From Rhizobium sp. (lineage in GTDB: Bacteria; Pseudomonadota; Gammaproteobacteria; Burkholderiales; Thiobacillaceae): DNA of 61,013 bases. Shown in pieces: positions 7,129 to 14,563 of this stretch; position 1 is the stretch's first letter; each line of letters starts with the position of its first letter. The position numbers and the translations under genes are program-made. The notes below the pieces were generated by a model, which saw only the letters and a list, made by a program, of their open reading frames with translations, searched no databases and was not told the origin of the DNA. The stretch lies in assembly GCA_019459285.1 (NCBI GenBank), contig JAIBEL010000074.1:1-61013 (forward strand), read 5' to 3'.

Positions 7129-9609
7129 ATGGACATGACCGACGCCATTCTCGTGAAGGAATCCACTGCCGAGCTCGATCCCCGCATCGACGCCGCCTGT
7201 GCCCGCATCGCCCCGCTGTGGCCACTGAAGCACTTCGTCGCGGTCAACCCGTTCTTCGGCCTCATCGACCACAGCTTCCAGGACGCCTCCGACACGCTGG
7301 CGCGTATCACCGGCAGCAGCCTGTACATGCCGCGCGCCTACTTCCGGGAGCAGCTCGCGAACGGCCGCATCACGCACGAGAACATCGAGCAGGCGATCGC
7401 ACGCTGCGGCAGCCGGCTCGACGCGACCGCCGTGGAGCGGGCGCTGGCCATCGAGGCGCCGCAGCCGAAGATGGGCATGGCCTCGGTGAGCGAGGTGCTC
7501 GACCGTGTGGAAGGGGGCATCTGGACCACCTTCGTCACCGAGCGCATCAGCCTGCACTGCGCTGCCTATTTCGACTTGGGCCAGGCCATGGTCGGCATGC
7601 CGTGGCGCAATCTGTCCCTGTATGCCTCCTGGCGCAAGGCCGCGGCCATCGACCGCAGCCCGGCGATGATGGGCCTGGACGACTTCCGTGCCGCTGTCGT
7701 CAAACTGCCGGCGGAGCCGCGCGCCGCCATTGCCTGGGCCGTGGCCGAACTGGGCGTGCCCGACGCGGCGGTGGAGCGCTACCTGCACGCCGCGCTCTTG
7801 AGCATCGGCGGCTGGGCGGCCTGGGCGCGCTATCTGCGCTGGCAGGCGGAACTCGCGGGACAGTGCGACGACTCGATCGTCGATCTGCTGGCGATCCGCC
7901 TGATGTGGGACGTGCTGCTGTTCAAGGAGAAAAGTAGCGCGGCGCTGGTGGCGCGCTGGCGCGAGATGCTCGCGGCCAGCATGCGGCCGCCGTCCGCCAA
8001 GCGCCAGGCCGCGGCCGAGATCGACCGCATTCTGCTCGATGCGATGGAGATCGGCTTTCAACGCAGCGTGATCGCCGGACTCGCCAATCCAGCTCTGTCC
8101 CTCCCCGCTGCGCGACCCGCGGTGCAGGCAGCCTTCTGCATCGACGTGCGCTCCGAGGTGTTCCGCCGTTCGCTGGAAACGGTGGCACCGGCGGTGCAGA
8201 CCATCGGCTTCGCCGGCTTCTTCGGCATCTTCATCGAGCACGTGCCGCTGGGCGCCAGCGCCGGCCGCACCCACGTGCCGGTGATCTTCAATCCCGGCTA
8301 TCGCATCTACGACCGGGTGAAGGGCGGCGACGACGCGACCCTGCTCGAGCAGCGGCGCCAACGCATCGGCCTGTCCAAGGCGTGGAAGGGCTTCAAGCTG
8401 TCGGCCTCGTCCTGCTTCTCCTTCGTCGAGGCCGCCGGTCTGAGCTACGGCCCCAAGCTGCTCAGCGACAGCTTCGGCTGGACCCGGCCGGTGCCCGATC
8501 CCAACAGCCAGGGTATCGCCAGGCAGGACATCGAGCGCATCTGCCCGACCCTGGAGGCGGTGCCGCAGACGCAATGCTGCACGCACCACGCCGACTCGGG
8601 CATTCCCCAGGACGATCGGCTGGGTCACGCCGAGCGCATCCTGCGTGCCATGGCCATGACCGACAACTTCGGCCGCCTGGTGCTGCTCGCCGGCCACGGC
8701 AGCACCACCGTGAACAATCCCCACGCCACTGGCCTGGACTGCGGCGCCTGCGCCGGCCAGACCGGCGAGGCCAGCGCGCGGGTGGTGGCCGCGCTGATGA
8801 ACGACCCGGCGGTGCGCCGCGGCCTGCGCGAGCGGGGCATCGCCATTCCGGAGGACACCTGGTTCCTGGCCGGCTTGCACGACACCACCACGGACGAGCT
8901 GCGCCTGTATGACACCGACGACGTGCCCAAGGTGCTGACCCAGGACCTTGCCCAGCTGCGCCAGTGGCTCGAGCAGGCCGGCGACCTTGCCCGCATGAAA
9001 CGGGCCGCCATGCTCGGCCTCGGCAATCTGCCCGACCATCGCGTGGAAGCCAATGTCCGCCAACGCAGCCGGGACTGGTCGCAGGTGCGGCCGGAATGGG
9101 CTCTGGCCAACAACGCCGCGTTCATCGCCGCCCCGCGCCCGCGTACCGCCGGCATGGACCTGGACGGCCGCGCCTTCCTGCATGAATACGTGTGGCAGAA
9201 GGACGAGGGCTTCAAGATCCTCGAGCTGATCATGACCGCGCCCATGGTGGTGGGGAACTGGATCAACATGCAGTACTACGGTTCGGTGGTGGACAACCCG
9301 CGCTTCGGCAGCGGCAACAAGGTGCTGCACAACATCGTCGGCGGTGCCATCGGCGTGCTCGAAGGCAACGGCGGCGACCTGCGCGTGGGCCTGCCGCTGC
9401 AGTCGCTGCACGATGGCAAGCGCTGGGTGCACGAACCGTTGCGCCTGTCCGTGTTCATCGAGGCGCCGGAAGCGGCCATGGACGACATCATCGCCCGCCA
9501 CGACCTGGTGCGGCAGCTGGTGGAGAACGGCTGGCTGCATCTGTTCCGCATCGGCGACGATGGTGCCGCATACCGGCGCGTGGCCGCCACGGACTGGCAG
9601 GGGGCCTGA
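7129..9609 (+). CDS. dabA: DabA-type inorganic carbon pump subunit (DUF2309)
   Basis: An 826-aa DabA family protein. The zinc-site residues are present: Cys337 and Asp339 in FCIDVRSE, His523 in AGHGST, Cys538 in LDCGACAG. Their spacing is close to that of the characterised Halothiobacillus DabA2. A conserved C-terminal block (VVGNWINMQYYGSVVDN) is shared with the longer DabA in this window. Together with DabB it should form a membrane-energised unidirectional CO2-hydrating pump that accumulates bicarbonate in the cytosol. A gene for a Cys-rich protein follows after 11 bases. Confidence 0.95.
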   Translation: MDMTDAILVKESTAELDPRIDAACARIAPLWPLKHFVAVNPFFGLIDHSFQDASDTLARITGSSLYMPRAYFREQLANGRITHENIEQAIARCGSRLDATAVERALAIEAPQPKMGMASVSEVLDRVEGGIWTTFVTERISLHCAAYFDLGQAMVGMPWRNLSLYASWRKAAAIDRSPAMMGLDDFRAAVVKLPAEPRAAIAWAVAELGVPDAAVERYLHAALLSIGGWAAWARYLRWQAELAGQCDDSIVDLLAIRLMWDVLLFKEKSSAALVARWREMLAASMRPPSAKRQAAAEIDRILLDAMEIGFQRSVIAGLANPALSLPAARPAVQAAFCIDVRSEVFRRSLETVAPAVQTIGFAGFFGIFIEHVPLGASAGRTHVPVIFNPGYRIYDRVKGGDDATLLEQRRQRIGLSKAWKGFKLSASSCFSFVEAAGLSYGPKLLSDSFGWTRPVPDPNSQGIARQDIERICPTLEAVPQTQCCTHHADSGIPQDDRLGHAERILRAMAMTDNFGRLVLLAGHGSTTVNNPHATGLDCGACAGQTGEASARVVAALMNDPAVRRGLRERGIAIPEDTWFLAGLHDTTTDELRLYDTDDVPKVLTQDLAQLRQWLEQAGDLARMKRAAMLGLGNLPDHRVEANVRQRSRDWSQVRPEWALANNAAFIAAPRPRTAGMDLDGRAFLHEYVWQKDEGFKILELIMTAPMVVGNWINMQYYGSVVDNPRFGSGNKVLHNIVGGAIGVLEGNGGDLRVGLPLQSLHDGKRWVHEPLRLSVFIEAPEAAMDDIIARHDLVRQLVENGWLHLFRIGDDGAAYRRVAATDWQGA

Positions 9610-9620
9610 GGCACGGCAGC

Positions 9621-10340
9621 ATGCAGGCCCGGGCGGAAATCTACGCCGGCACGGAGATCGCGCTGCTGACCCGGCACGGCAAGCAGCGCGTCATCGCCCC
9701 GGCGCTGGAGGACGCGCTGGGCTGCCGCGTGCACCACGTCGACGGCTACGACACCGACCCTTTCAGCGGCATGTCGCCGTGGAACGTGGAAGTGATCGTG
9801 TTTATCGGCTCCCTGCGTAACCTGGAGATCGTCGGAATCGCGCAGGACCGGGGCAATTTCCGCCACCTGCTCACCCACGAATGGCGGGCGCTCGAGACCT
9901 TCGCGCAGGAGGCCGGCTTTCCGCACCAGCAGCTGGTCGTGCGCCCCCGCGACGAACACGACCGGTGCATCCGCAAAGGCATCCACACCTGGGCCGAACT
10001 GGAAGCGGCACTGGCCTGGGCGGTGGCAGCAGCGGAAAACGGCCTGGCCTTCGTCGAGACCGACGACCGCGCCCATGCCAACCCCACGCGCATGGCGAAT
10101 GTCGGCCTGGCGGCAGCGGATCTGGCGGTGAGGCTCGCGTCGCCGTGCCCCGCCTGCGGCACGCCCGGTTACTGGCAGGTCGACCGCGTGGCCGGATTGC
10201 CGTGCGCGGGCTGTGGTGCGCCGACGCGGGAAACTCGTGCCTGGGTTCATGGCTGCCTGAAGTGCGCGCATCGCGAGACACATCCGCTCAGTGGACCCAG
10301 CCATGTCGACCCCGGATGCTGCGATGTCTGCAACCCTTGA
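9621..10340 (+). CDS. Cys-rich protein of unknown function in the second DAB operon
   Basis: A 239-aa soluble protein that starts 11 bases after dabA and reads in the same direction, so it is probably in the dab operon. Residues 1-170 look like a compact alpha/beta domain (GTEIALLTRHGKQRVIAP, later LVVRPRDEHDRCIRKG). The C-terminal ~70 residues carry four Cys pairs (CPACG, CAGCG, CLKC, CCDVC) consistent with one or two zinc ribbons. From memory it may belong to the DUF6671 family, but I could not check. No membrane segment or signal peptide is visible. A role in assembling or zinc-loading DabA is a guess based on position alone. Confidence 0.7.
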   Translation: MQARAEIYAGTEIALLTRHGKQRVIAPALEDALGCRVHHVDGYDTDPFSGMSPWNVEVIVFIGSLRNLEIVGIAQDRGNFRHLLTHEWRALETFAQEAGFPHQQLVVRPRDEHDRCIRKGIHTWAELEAALAWAVAAAENGLAFVETDDRAHANPTRMANVGLAAADLAVRLASPCPACGTPGYWQVDRVAGLPCAGCGAPTRETRAWVHGCLKCAHRETHPLSGPSHVDPGCCDVCNP

Positions 10341-10402
10341 TCGCGGCACCCGCGCGCGCCCATACAATGGGGAACCCTTTCCACCAGAATTTGGAGCCCG
10401 TG

Positions 10403-11374
10403 ATGGCAAACGATCTGCAAGCGAGCATCGCGCGCCAGCGAAACATCCTGAAGAACGGGTTGTCGTCCTCCCTGGCGCATCTCGCTGAGAGCTGTCGTGC
10501 GATCTGGCCCGATCGCCAGGCCCTGGAGCAGCGCCTGATGGAGGGGCTGAATGAGCTGCCATATTGCAAGTATCTCTACGTCCTCGACGGCCATGCCCAC
10601 CAGCTCACCGCCAACGCCTCACGCGGCGGCTTGCTGCCGGAGCATTTCGGTCGCGACCGTAGCGACCGGCCGTACATGGCCGAAGCACTTGCGGGAAGTG
10701 CGTTCTCCCTGTCGGAAGCCTACATCAGCCGCAACGCGCGCCGCCCCTCGTTGACGGCCGTGCAGCGCACCGTCACGCCGTCCGGCGAGTTGCATGGTTA
10801 TCTCGGGGCGGACTTCGACCTGCGCGAACTGCCCGCGACCCAGGCGCTGTATGAACAGCCCCAGCAGTGGGTGCAGCTCAAGGGCGATCCGGCCATACGC
10901 GCCGGGCTGTTTCATCAGGCGCGGACCGCGAGCCCGATGGATGAACGCATCGACGAGGTCCTGGATCTGCTCACCGAACTGATCACGGTGCACGGCGTGT
11001 TCCACGCCAAGCTGCACTTCTCCAGCTCGCGCGCCACCCTGTGGCTGCTGGACGATCCCTACCGCTTCCGCATCCACAACATCGCCGAACTCACCAATCC
11101 CGATCTCTGCCTTGCCTTCCCGCACCGCGACTATCCCGGCGACGCGGTGGTCCCGGCGGAGAAAGTGCGCGCGATCTTCCAGACCTTCCGCGACCTGAGG
11201 TTCATGGACGAGACGATTTACCTGCGTTCCGGCACGCTGAACATCTTCAACGGCATCGTCGGCCTGACGTTTTCCTGCGATGGATCGCACTACATGCCGT
11301 GGAGCGAGTTCCTCGACAAGCGTGTTGAGTTCTGGCTGGGCACAGGCGGCACGGGTACACCGGGGGAAGCCTAA
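10403..11374 (+). CDS. Soluble PDC/Cache-like sensor-domain protein
   Basis: A 323-aa protein with an N-terminal helix-rich segment, then a PDC/Cache-like domain (YLYVLDGHAHQLTAN, RDRSDRPYMAEALAG, LHGYLGADFDLREL) at about residues 45-150, and a C-terminal alpha/beta part of unknown fold ending FSCDGSHYMPWSEF. There is no transmembrane helix or output domain, so it would act in the cytoplasm. A TTGGAG ribosome-binding site precedes the ATG by 6 bases. It sits between the second DAB operon and the carboxysome cbbR, 62 bp after the Cys-rich gene, and converges on cbbR. Its ligand and role are unknown. Confidence 0.65.
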   Translation: MANDLQASIARQRNILKNGLSSSLAHLAESCRAIWPDRQALEQRLMEGLNELPYCKYLYVLDGHAHQLTANASRGGLLPEHFGRDRSDRPYMAEALAGSAFSLSEAYISRNARRPSLTAVQRTVTPSGELHGYLGADFDLRELPATQALYEQPQQWVQLKGDPAIRAGLFHQARTASPMDERIDEVLDLLTELITVHGVFHAKLHFSSSRATLWLLDDPYRFRIHNIAELTNPDLCLAFPHRDYPGDAVVPAEKVRAIFQTFRDLRFMDETIYLRSGTLNIFNGIVGLTFSCDGSHYMPWSEFLDKRVEFWLGTGGTGTPGEA

Positions 11375-11404
11375 GCAACGGGCGATCCCGCTTCGTTCGC
11401 CAGA

Positions 11405-12355
11405 CTACGACCGCGTGACGCGCCGATGCGAGCGCGTCACCGGCTTGGGCTGCGGCAGCTTCATGATGCGGTCCGCCTCGTTCAGCACGAATTCGTGGAA
11501 GGCCTGCGCGATGGGCGACATGCGCTTGCCGCTGCGATGGACCATGTACCACTCCTTCATGATCGGGAAGCCCTCGACGCTGAGAATGGCAACACGGCCC
11601 AGCGCCAGTTCGAACTCCAGCGTGTGCAGCGATACGATGCCGAGCCCCAGCCCGGCCATCACCGCATGCTTGATCGCCTCGTTGCGGCTCATTTCCATCG
11701 AGGTGTTGAGCTTGACGCCGCGCTGCTGGAAGAAGCGCTCGACCGCGTTGCGCGTTCCGGAGCCGCGCTCGCGCAGGATGAAGTTCTCCTCGACCAGGCG
11801 GCTCAGTGGCACGCGACTCACGCCGACGAGCGGATGATCTGGCGGCGCGATGATCACCAGCGGGTTCTGCATGAAGGCCTGGGACCGCAATTCCATGTTG
11901 TCGGGCGGCGTCCCCATGATCGCCATGTCGGGCGTGTTGTCCTGCAACTGCTGCACGACCTCCTCGCGATTGGTGACCTCGAGATGCACCTGGGTGCCGG
12001 GGTGGCGTTTGAGGAAAGCGGCCAGCAGGTAGGGCGCGAAATACTTGCCGGTGCTGGTGACGGTGAGCGACAGGGTGCCGCGCTTGACGCCCTTCATGTC
12101 GTCCAGCACGGATTCGATGTCGCGGAACTGCTGGGCGATGGCGCGGCTGAAGGCATAGACCTCCTTGCCGACCTCGGTGAGAAAGATCTTCTTGCCCATC
12201 TGTTCGAACAGCGGCATCCCGACTTCCTCCTCGAGCTGCTTGATCTGGGTCGAGACCGCGGGCTGGGTCAGATGCAACTCCTCGGAGGCGCGGGTGAAGC
12301 TGGAATGGCGCGCCACCGCTTCCAGCAGGCGCAATTGACGAAACGTCACGTTCAT
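11405..12355 (-). CDS. cbbR: CbbR LysR regulator divergent from the carboxysome operon
   Basis: A 316-aa LysR-type regulator with an N-terminal winged helix (RQLRLLEAVARHSSFTRASE, LTQPAVSTQIKQLEEE) and a C-terminal effector domain (MSRNEAIKHAVMAGLGLGIV). The last ~15 residues are a basic tail. It lies 172 bp from csoS2 in the opposite orientation, the arrangement usual for CbbR and RuBisCO/carboxysome operons. Two dyads in the shared region fit LysR recognition and activation sites. CbbR typically activates in response to Calvin-cycle intermediates or NADPH. Confidence 0.92.
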   Translation of the reverse strand: MNVTFRQLRLLEAVARHSSFTRASEELHLTQPAVSTQIKQLEEEVGMPLFEQMGKKIFLTEVGKEVYAFSRAIAQQFRDIESVLDDMKGVKRGTLSLTVTSTGKYFAPYLLAAFLKRHPGTQVHLEVTNREEVVQQLQDNTPDMAIMGTPPDNMELRSQAFMQNPLVIIAPPDHPLVGVSRVPLSRLVEENFILRERGSGTRNAVERFFQQRGVKLNTSMEMSRNEAIKHAVMAGLGLGIVSLHTLEFELALGRVAILSVEGFPIMKEWYMVHRSGKRMSPIAQAFHEFVLNEADRIMKLPQPKPVTRSHRRVTRS

Positions 12356-12382
12356 ATATCCCCCTTTCCTGAAAATTTATCC

Positions 12383-12449
12383 ATTCACCATAGTGAATGA
12401 CAACAATAAATATTATTCATTTTTTATTATGAAATCACCTCTTTATAGT
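12383..12449 (+). promoter_or_regulatory. Candidate csoS2 promoter with two LysR dyads
   Basis: A -10-like TATAGT lies at 12444-12449 with only a poor T-rich -35. The perfect dyad ATTCAC-CATA-GTGAAT (12383-12398) would sit near -65, and TTCAT-N8-ATGAA (12416-12433) near -35, relative to the inferred start. This is the classical recognition-site and activation-site layout of a LysR-activated promoter. The region is strikingly AT-rich against the GC-rich surroundings. The transcription start is inferred. Confidence 0.55.
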
Positions 12450-12527
12450 ACGCAACAAGGGCAATGGGCACGTCTGCCCGACGCCAGACCCTAATGATCA
12501 ACGGCTGAAGCATAAGGAAACCAGATT

Positions 12528-14540
12528 ATGAGTGAAGCGACAGCAACCGCCACGGCCGAGCGCCTCAGCGGCCGGGAAGCGGCCATCGCCCGCCGCCAGG
12601 CGCTCTCCCTCCACGGGAAAGGTGCGCTCAAGGCCGGCCAGACCGCTGCGCCCAAGAGCGCGACCGAGGCCCGTATGGCTGCGCGCACCCGCGCACCCGC
12701 CCCCACCGCCGCCGCAACGCCTGCGGCACCTGCCGAAGCACCGAGCTGCGGCTGCCAGCACAACGAGACCTTTTCCGCGCGCGTCGAGGAAGCACGTCCT
12801 GCTACGCCCGTGGCACTGGCACCGGTCTCCGCCGTGCGCCAGCGTCGCATCAAGCAGTCGCAGCGCGGCCGCGGCGACGCGCCGCCTTGCCGCCCCTGCG
12901 GCCGCATCAAGCCTGAACCGCCGAAGGTGGAAACGGGCACGACACTCGCCGGCAGCACCGTGACGGGCAACCAGGTCGAGCGTGCCGCGCATGTCACCGG
13001 CAACGAAGCGGGCACCTGCCGCACCGTGACCGGCACCGAATACATCGGCGCCGAGCAGTTCGGCGCATTCTGCGGCACGCTGCCCGAGCCGGCGCCGGCC
13101 AAGGTCGGCCTGACCAGCACCAGCCGCGGCCGCCGCGTGACCGGCACCGAAGTCGGTCGCAGCAGCAAGGTAACTGGCGACGAGAGCGGCACCTGCAAGC
13201 GCGTGACCGGCACCGAATATCTGGCCGCCGAGCAGCCTGGCGAGTTCTGCGGCACGGCACCCGAACCGCGCCCGGAAAAGTCGGTGATGGGCATGACGGC
13301 GGCGCGCAATGCCGTGTCCGGCAGCGACCTCGCCCGCACCAACAAGGTGACCGGCGGCGAGTCCGGCGCGTCGCGCAGCATCACCGGCAGCGCCTACGCC
13401 GACGCGCTGGTGCGCCCATCCGCCGAGGGCAACGGCCCAAAAAAGGTGGAAACCCGTCGCACGAGCAATGGCGCAATGGTGAGCGGCACCCTACCGGGTC
13501 GTTCACCGAAACTTTCCGGCGATGAGCCGGGCGCCTGCGCACGCGTGACGGGTTCCGACTACGTCAATACGGAAGAATTCGTTTCCTTCTGCCGCGCCGA
13601 ACCCTACCAGTCGCCGGCCAAGGTCGGCGTGTCCCGTACCCTCCAGGGGCTCGATGTCTCGGGTACCCAGGTGGGCCGCTCAGCGCACGTGACCGGCGAC
13701 GAGCACGGGGCGTGCAAACCGGTAACCGGCACCGCCTATATCGGCGCCGACCAGTACGCCGAGTTCTGCGCGGCGCGTACCGCGGCGGAAGCGATCAACC
13801 GCGCCCGTCTCGGCCGCAGCGCCGACCTCACCGGCACCCAGCCGGGACCCGACGACAAGATGACCGGCAACGAGCGCGGCGCCTGCCAGCCGGTGAGCGG
13901 CACCCCCTACGTCGGCGAAAGCCAGACCGCGGCCGCCTGCGGCCGTCCGCCGAAGGCGCAGGCCTACCGCAGCCGCGGTCCCGAGGGCTCGCAGGCACCG
14001 GCCGCGATCACCGGCAACGCGATGGACGCCGGCCAGGGCGGCAACCGCACGGGCGACTTTTCCGTGGTGTCGCCGGCGCGCGCCGCGCAGTCGAGCGAGA
14101 CCCGCCGCGTGACCGGCAATGCCTATGGCGCTGGCGGCCGCATCACCGGTCCGCTGGCACGCGCCACCGGCCTGGTGTCTGGCACACCCGAATTCCGCTA
14201 TCGCGACGAAACCGCTACCGCGGCCGTTCCGGCTGCTCCGCAACCCGAGGCTGAGCCCGCGCCCGACCGCATCACCGGCGCAGGAGGCGACCGCCACATC
14301 ACCGGCGACGCCTGGGACCGCGGCAATCGCGTGACCGGCACCGAAGGCCCGGCGAGCCGCCGCAATCCGACTCTGCGTGGCGATGCGCGCGGCACCGGGA
14401 TGGGCGCACGCGCCTTCCGCGACGCCGAAACCGCGACCCCGACCCCTGCGCCAGCGCCAACCGCCAGCCGCATCACCGGCAGCAGCGGAAATTCCAGCGC
14501 AGGCGCGGCGATCACCGTGTCCGGCGGCGCCCGGGGTTGA
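12528..14540 (+). CDS. csoS2: CsoS2, intrinsically disordered alpha-carboxysome assembly protein
   Basis: A 670-aa low-complexity protein. The N-terminal region (about 1-135) holds basic helical segments such as SGREAAIARRQALSLHGK and VSAVRQRRIKQSQRGRG, which in the family bind form IA RuBisCO. About six M-repeats follow (VTGTE/VTGNE plus FCG motifs), then a C-terminal region ending in the conserved shell-binding peptide ITVSGGARG. It is shorter than typical CsoS2 (over 800 aa in Halothiobacillus), mainly in the N-terminal region. An AAGGA site at 12514-12518 precedes the ATG. It heads the operon with no cbbLS upstream, and an internal -1 frameshift signal lies at 13439. Confidence 0.96.
   Translation: MSEATATATAERLSGREAAIARRQALSLHGKGALKAGQTAAPKSATEARMAARTRAPAPTAAATPAAPAEAPSCGCQHNETFSARVEEARPATPVALAPVSAVRQRRIKQSQRGRGDAPPCRPCGRIKPEPPKVETGTTLAGSTVTGNQVERAAHVTGNEAGTCRTVTGTEYIGAEQFGAFCGTLPEPAPAKVGLTSTSRGRRVTGTEVGRSSKVTGDESGTCKRVTGTEYLAAEQPGEFCGTAPEPRPEKSVMGMTAARNAVSGSDLARTNKVTGGESGASRSITGSAYADALVRPSAEGNGPKKVETRRTSNGAMVSGTLPGRSPKLSGDEPGACARVTGSDYVNTEEFVSFCRAEPYQSPAKVGVSRTLQGLDVSGTQVGRSAHVTGDEHGACKPVTGTAYIGADQYAEFCAARTAAEAINRARLGRSADLTGTQPGPDDKMTGNERGACQPVSGTPYVGESQTAAACGRPPKAQAYRSRGPEGSQAPAAITGNAMDAGQGGNRTGDFSVVSPARAAQSSETRRVTGNAYGAGGRITGPLARATGLVSGTPEFRYRDETATAAVPAAPQPEAEPAPDRITGAGGDRHITGDAWDRGNRVTGTEGPASRRNPTLRGDARGTGMGARAFRDAETATPTPAPAPTASRITGSSGNSSAGAAITVSGGARG
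13436..13525 (+). promoter_or_regulatory. Programmed -1 frameshift signal within csoS2
   Basis: In the csoS2 frame the sequence reads GGC CCA AAA AAG. It contains two overlapping X-XXY-YYZ heptamers, C CCA AAA (13436-13442) and A AAA AAG (13439-13445), the latter identical to the dnaX slippery site. Six bases downstream, arms 13452-13456 and 13495-13499 can pair, enclosing a GGTG/CACC hairpin (13478-13490). A -1 slip would read 26 more codons and stop at TGA 13523-13525, giving a short form of about 332 aa. Alpha-carboxysome CsoS2 is known to be made as A and B forms by -1 frameshifting. Confidence 0.75.
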
Positions 14541-14563
14541 ACGGTAAGTAAGGACGATCCGGC

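Noticed and set aside
7099-9540. An 813-codon open frame on the minus strand opposite dabA
   Set aside because: It mirrors dabA codon for codon in very GC-rich DNA, is low-complexity (His/Gly/Ala/Arg-rich) and has no recognisable domain. The plus-strand DabA has complete catalytic motifs.
12383-12433. Exact T-N11-A LysR boxes in the divergent regions
   Set aside because: The dyads I find have even-length spacers and do not contain a symmetric T-N11-A. I therefore list them only as candidate sites.
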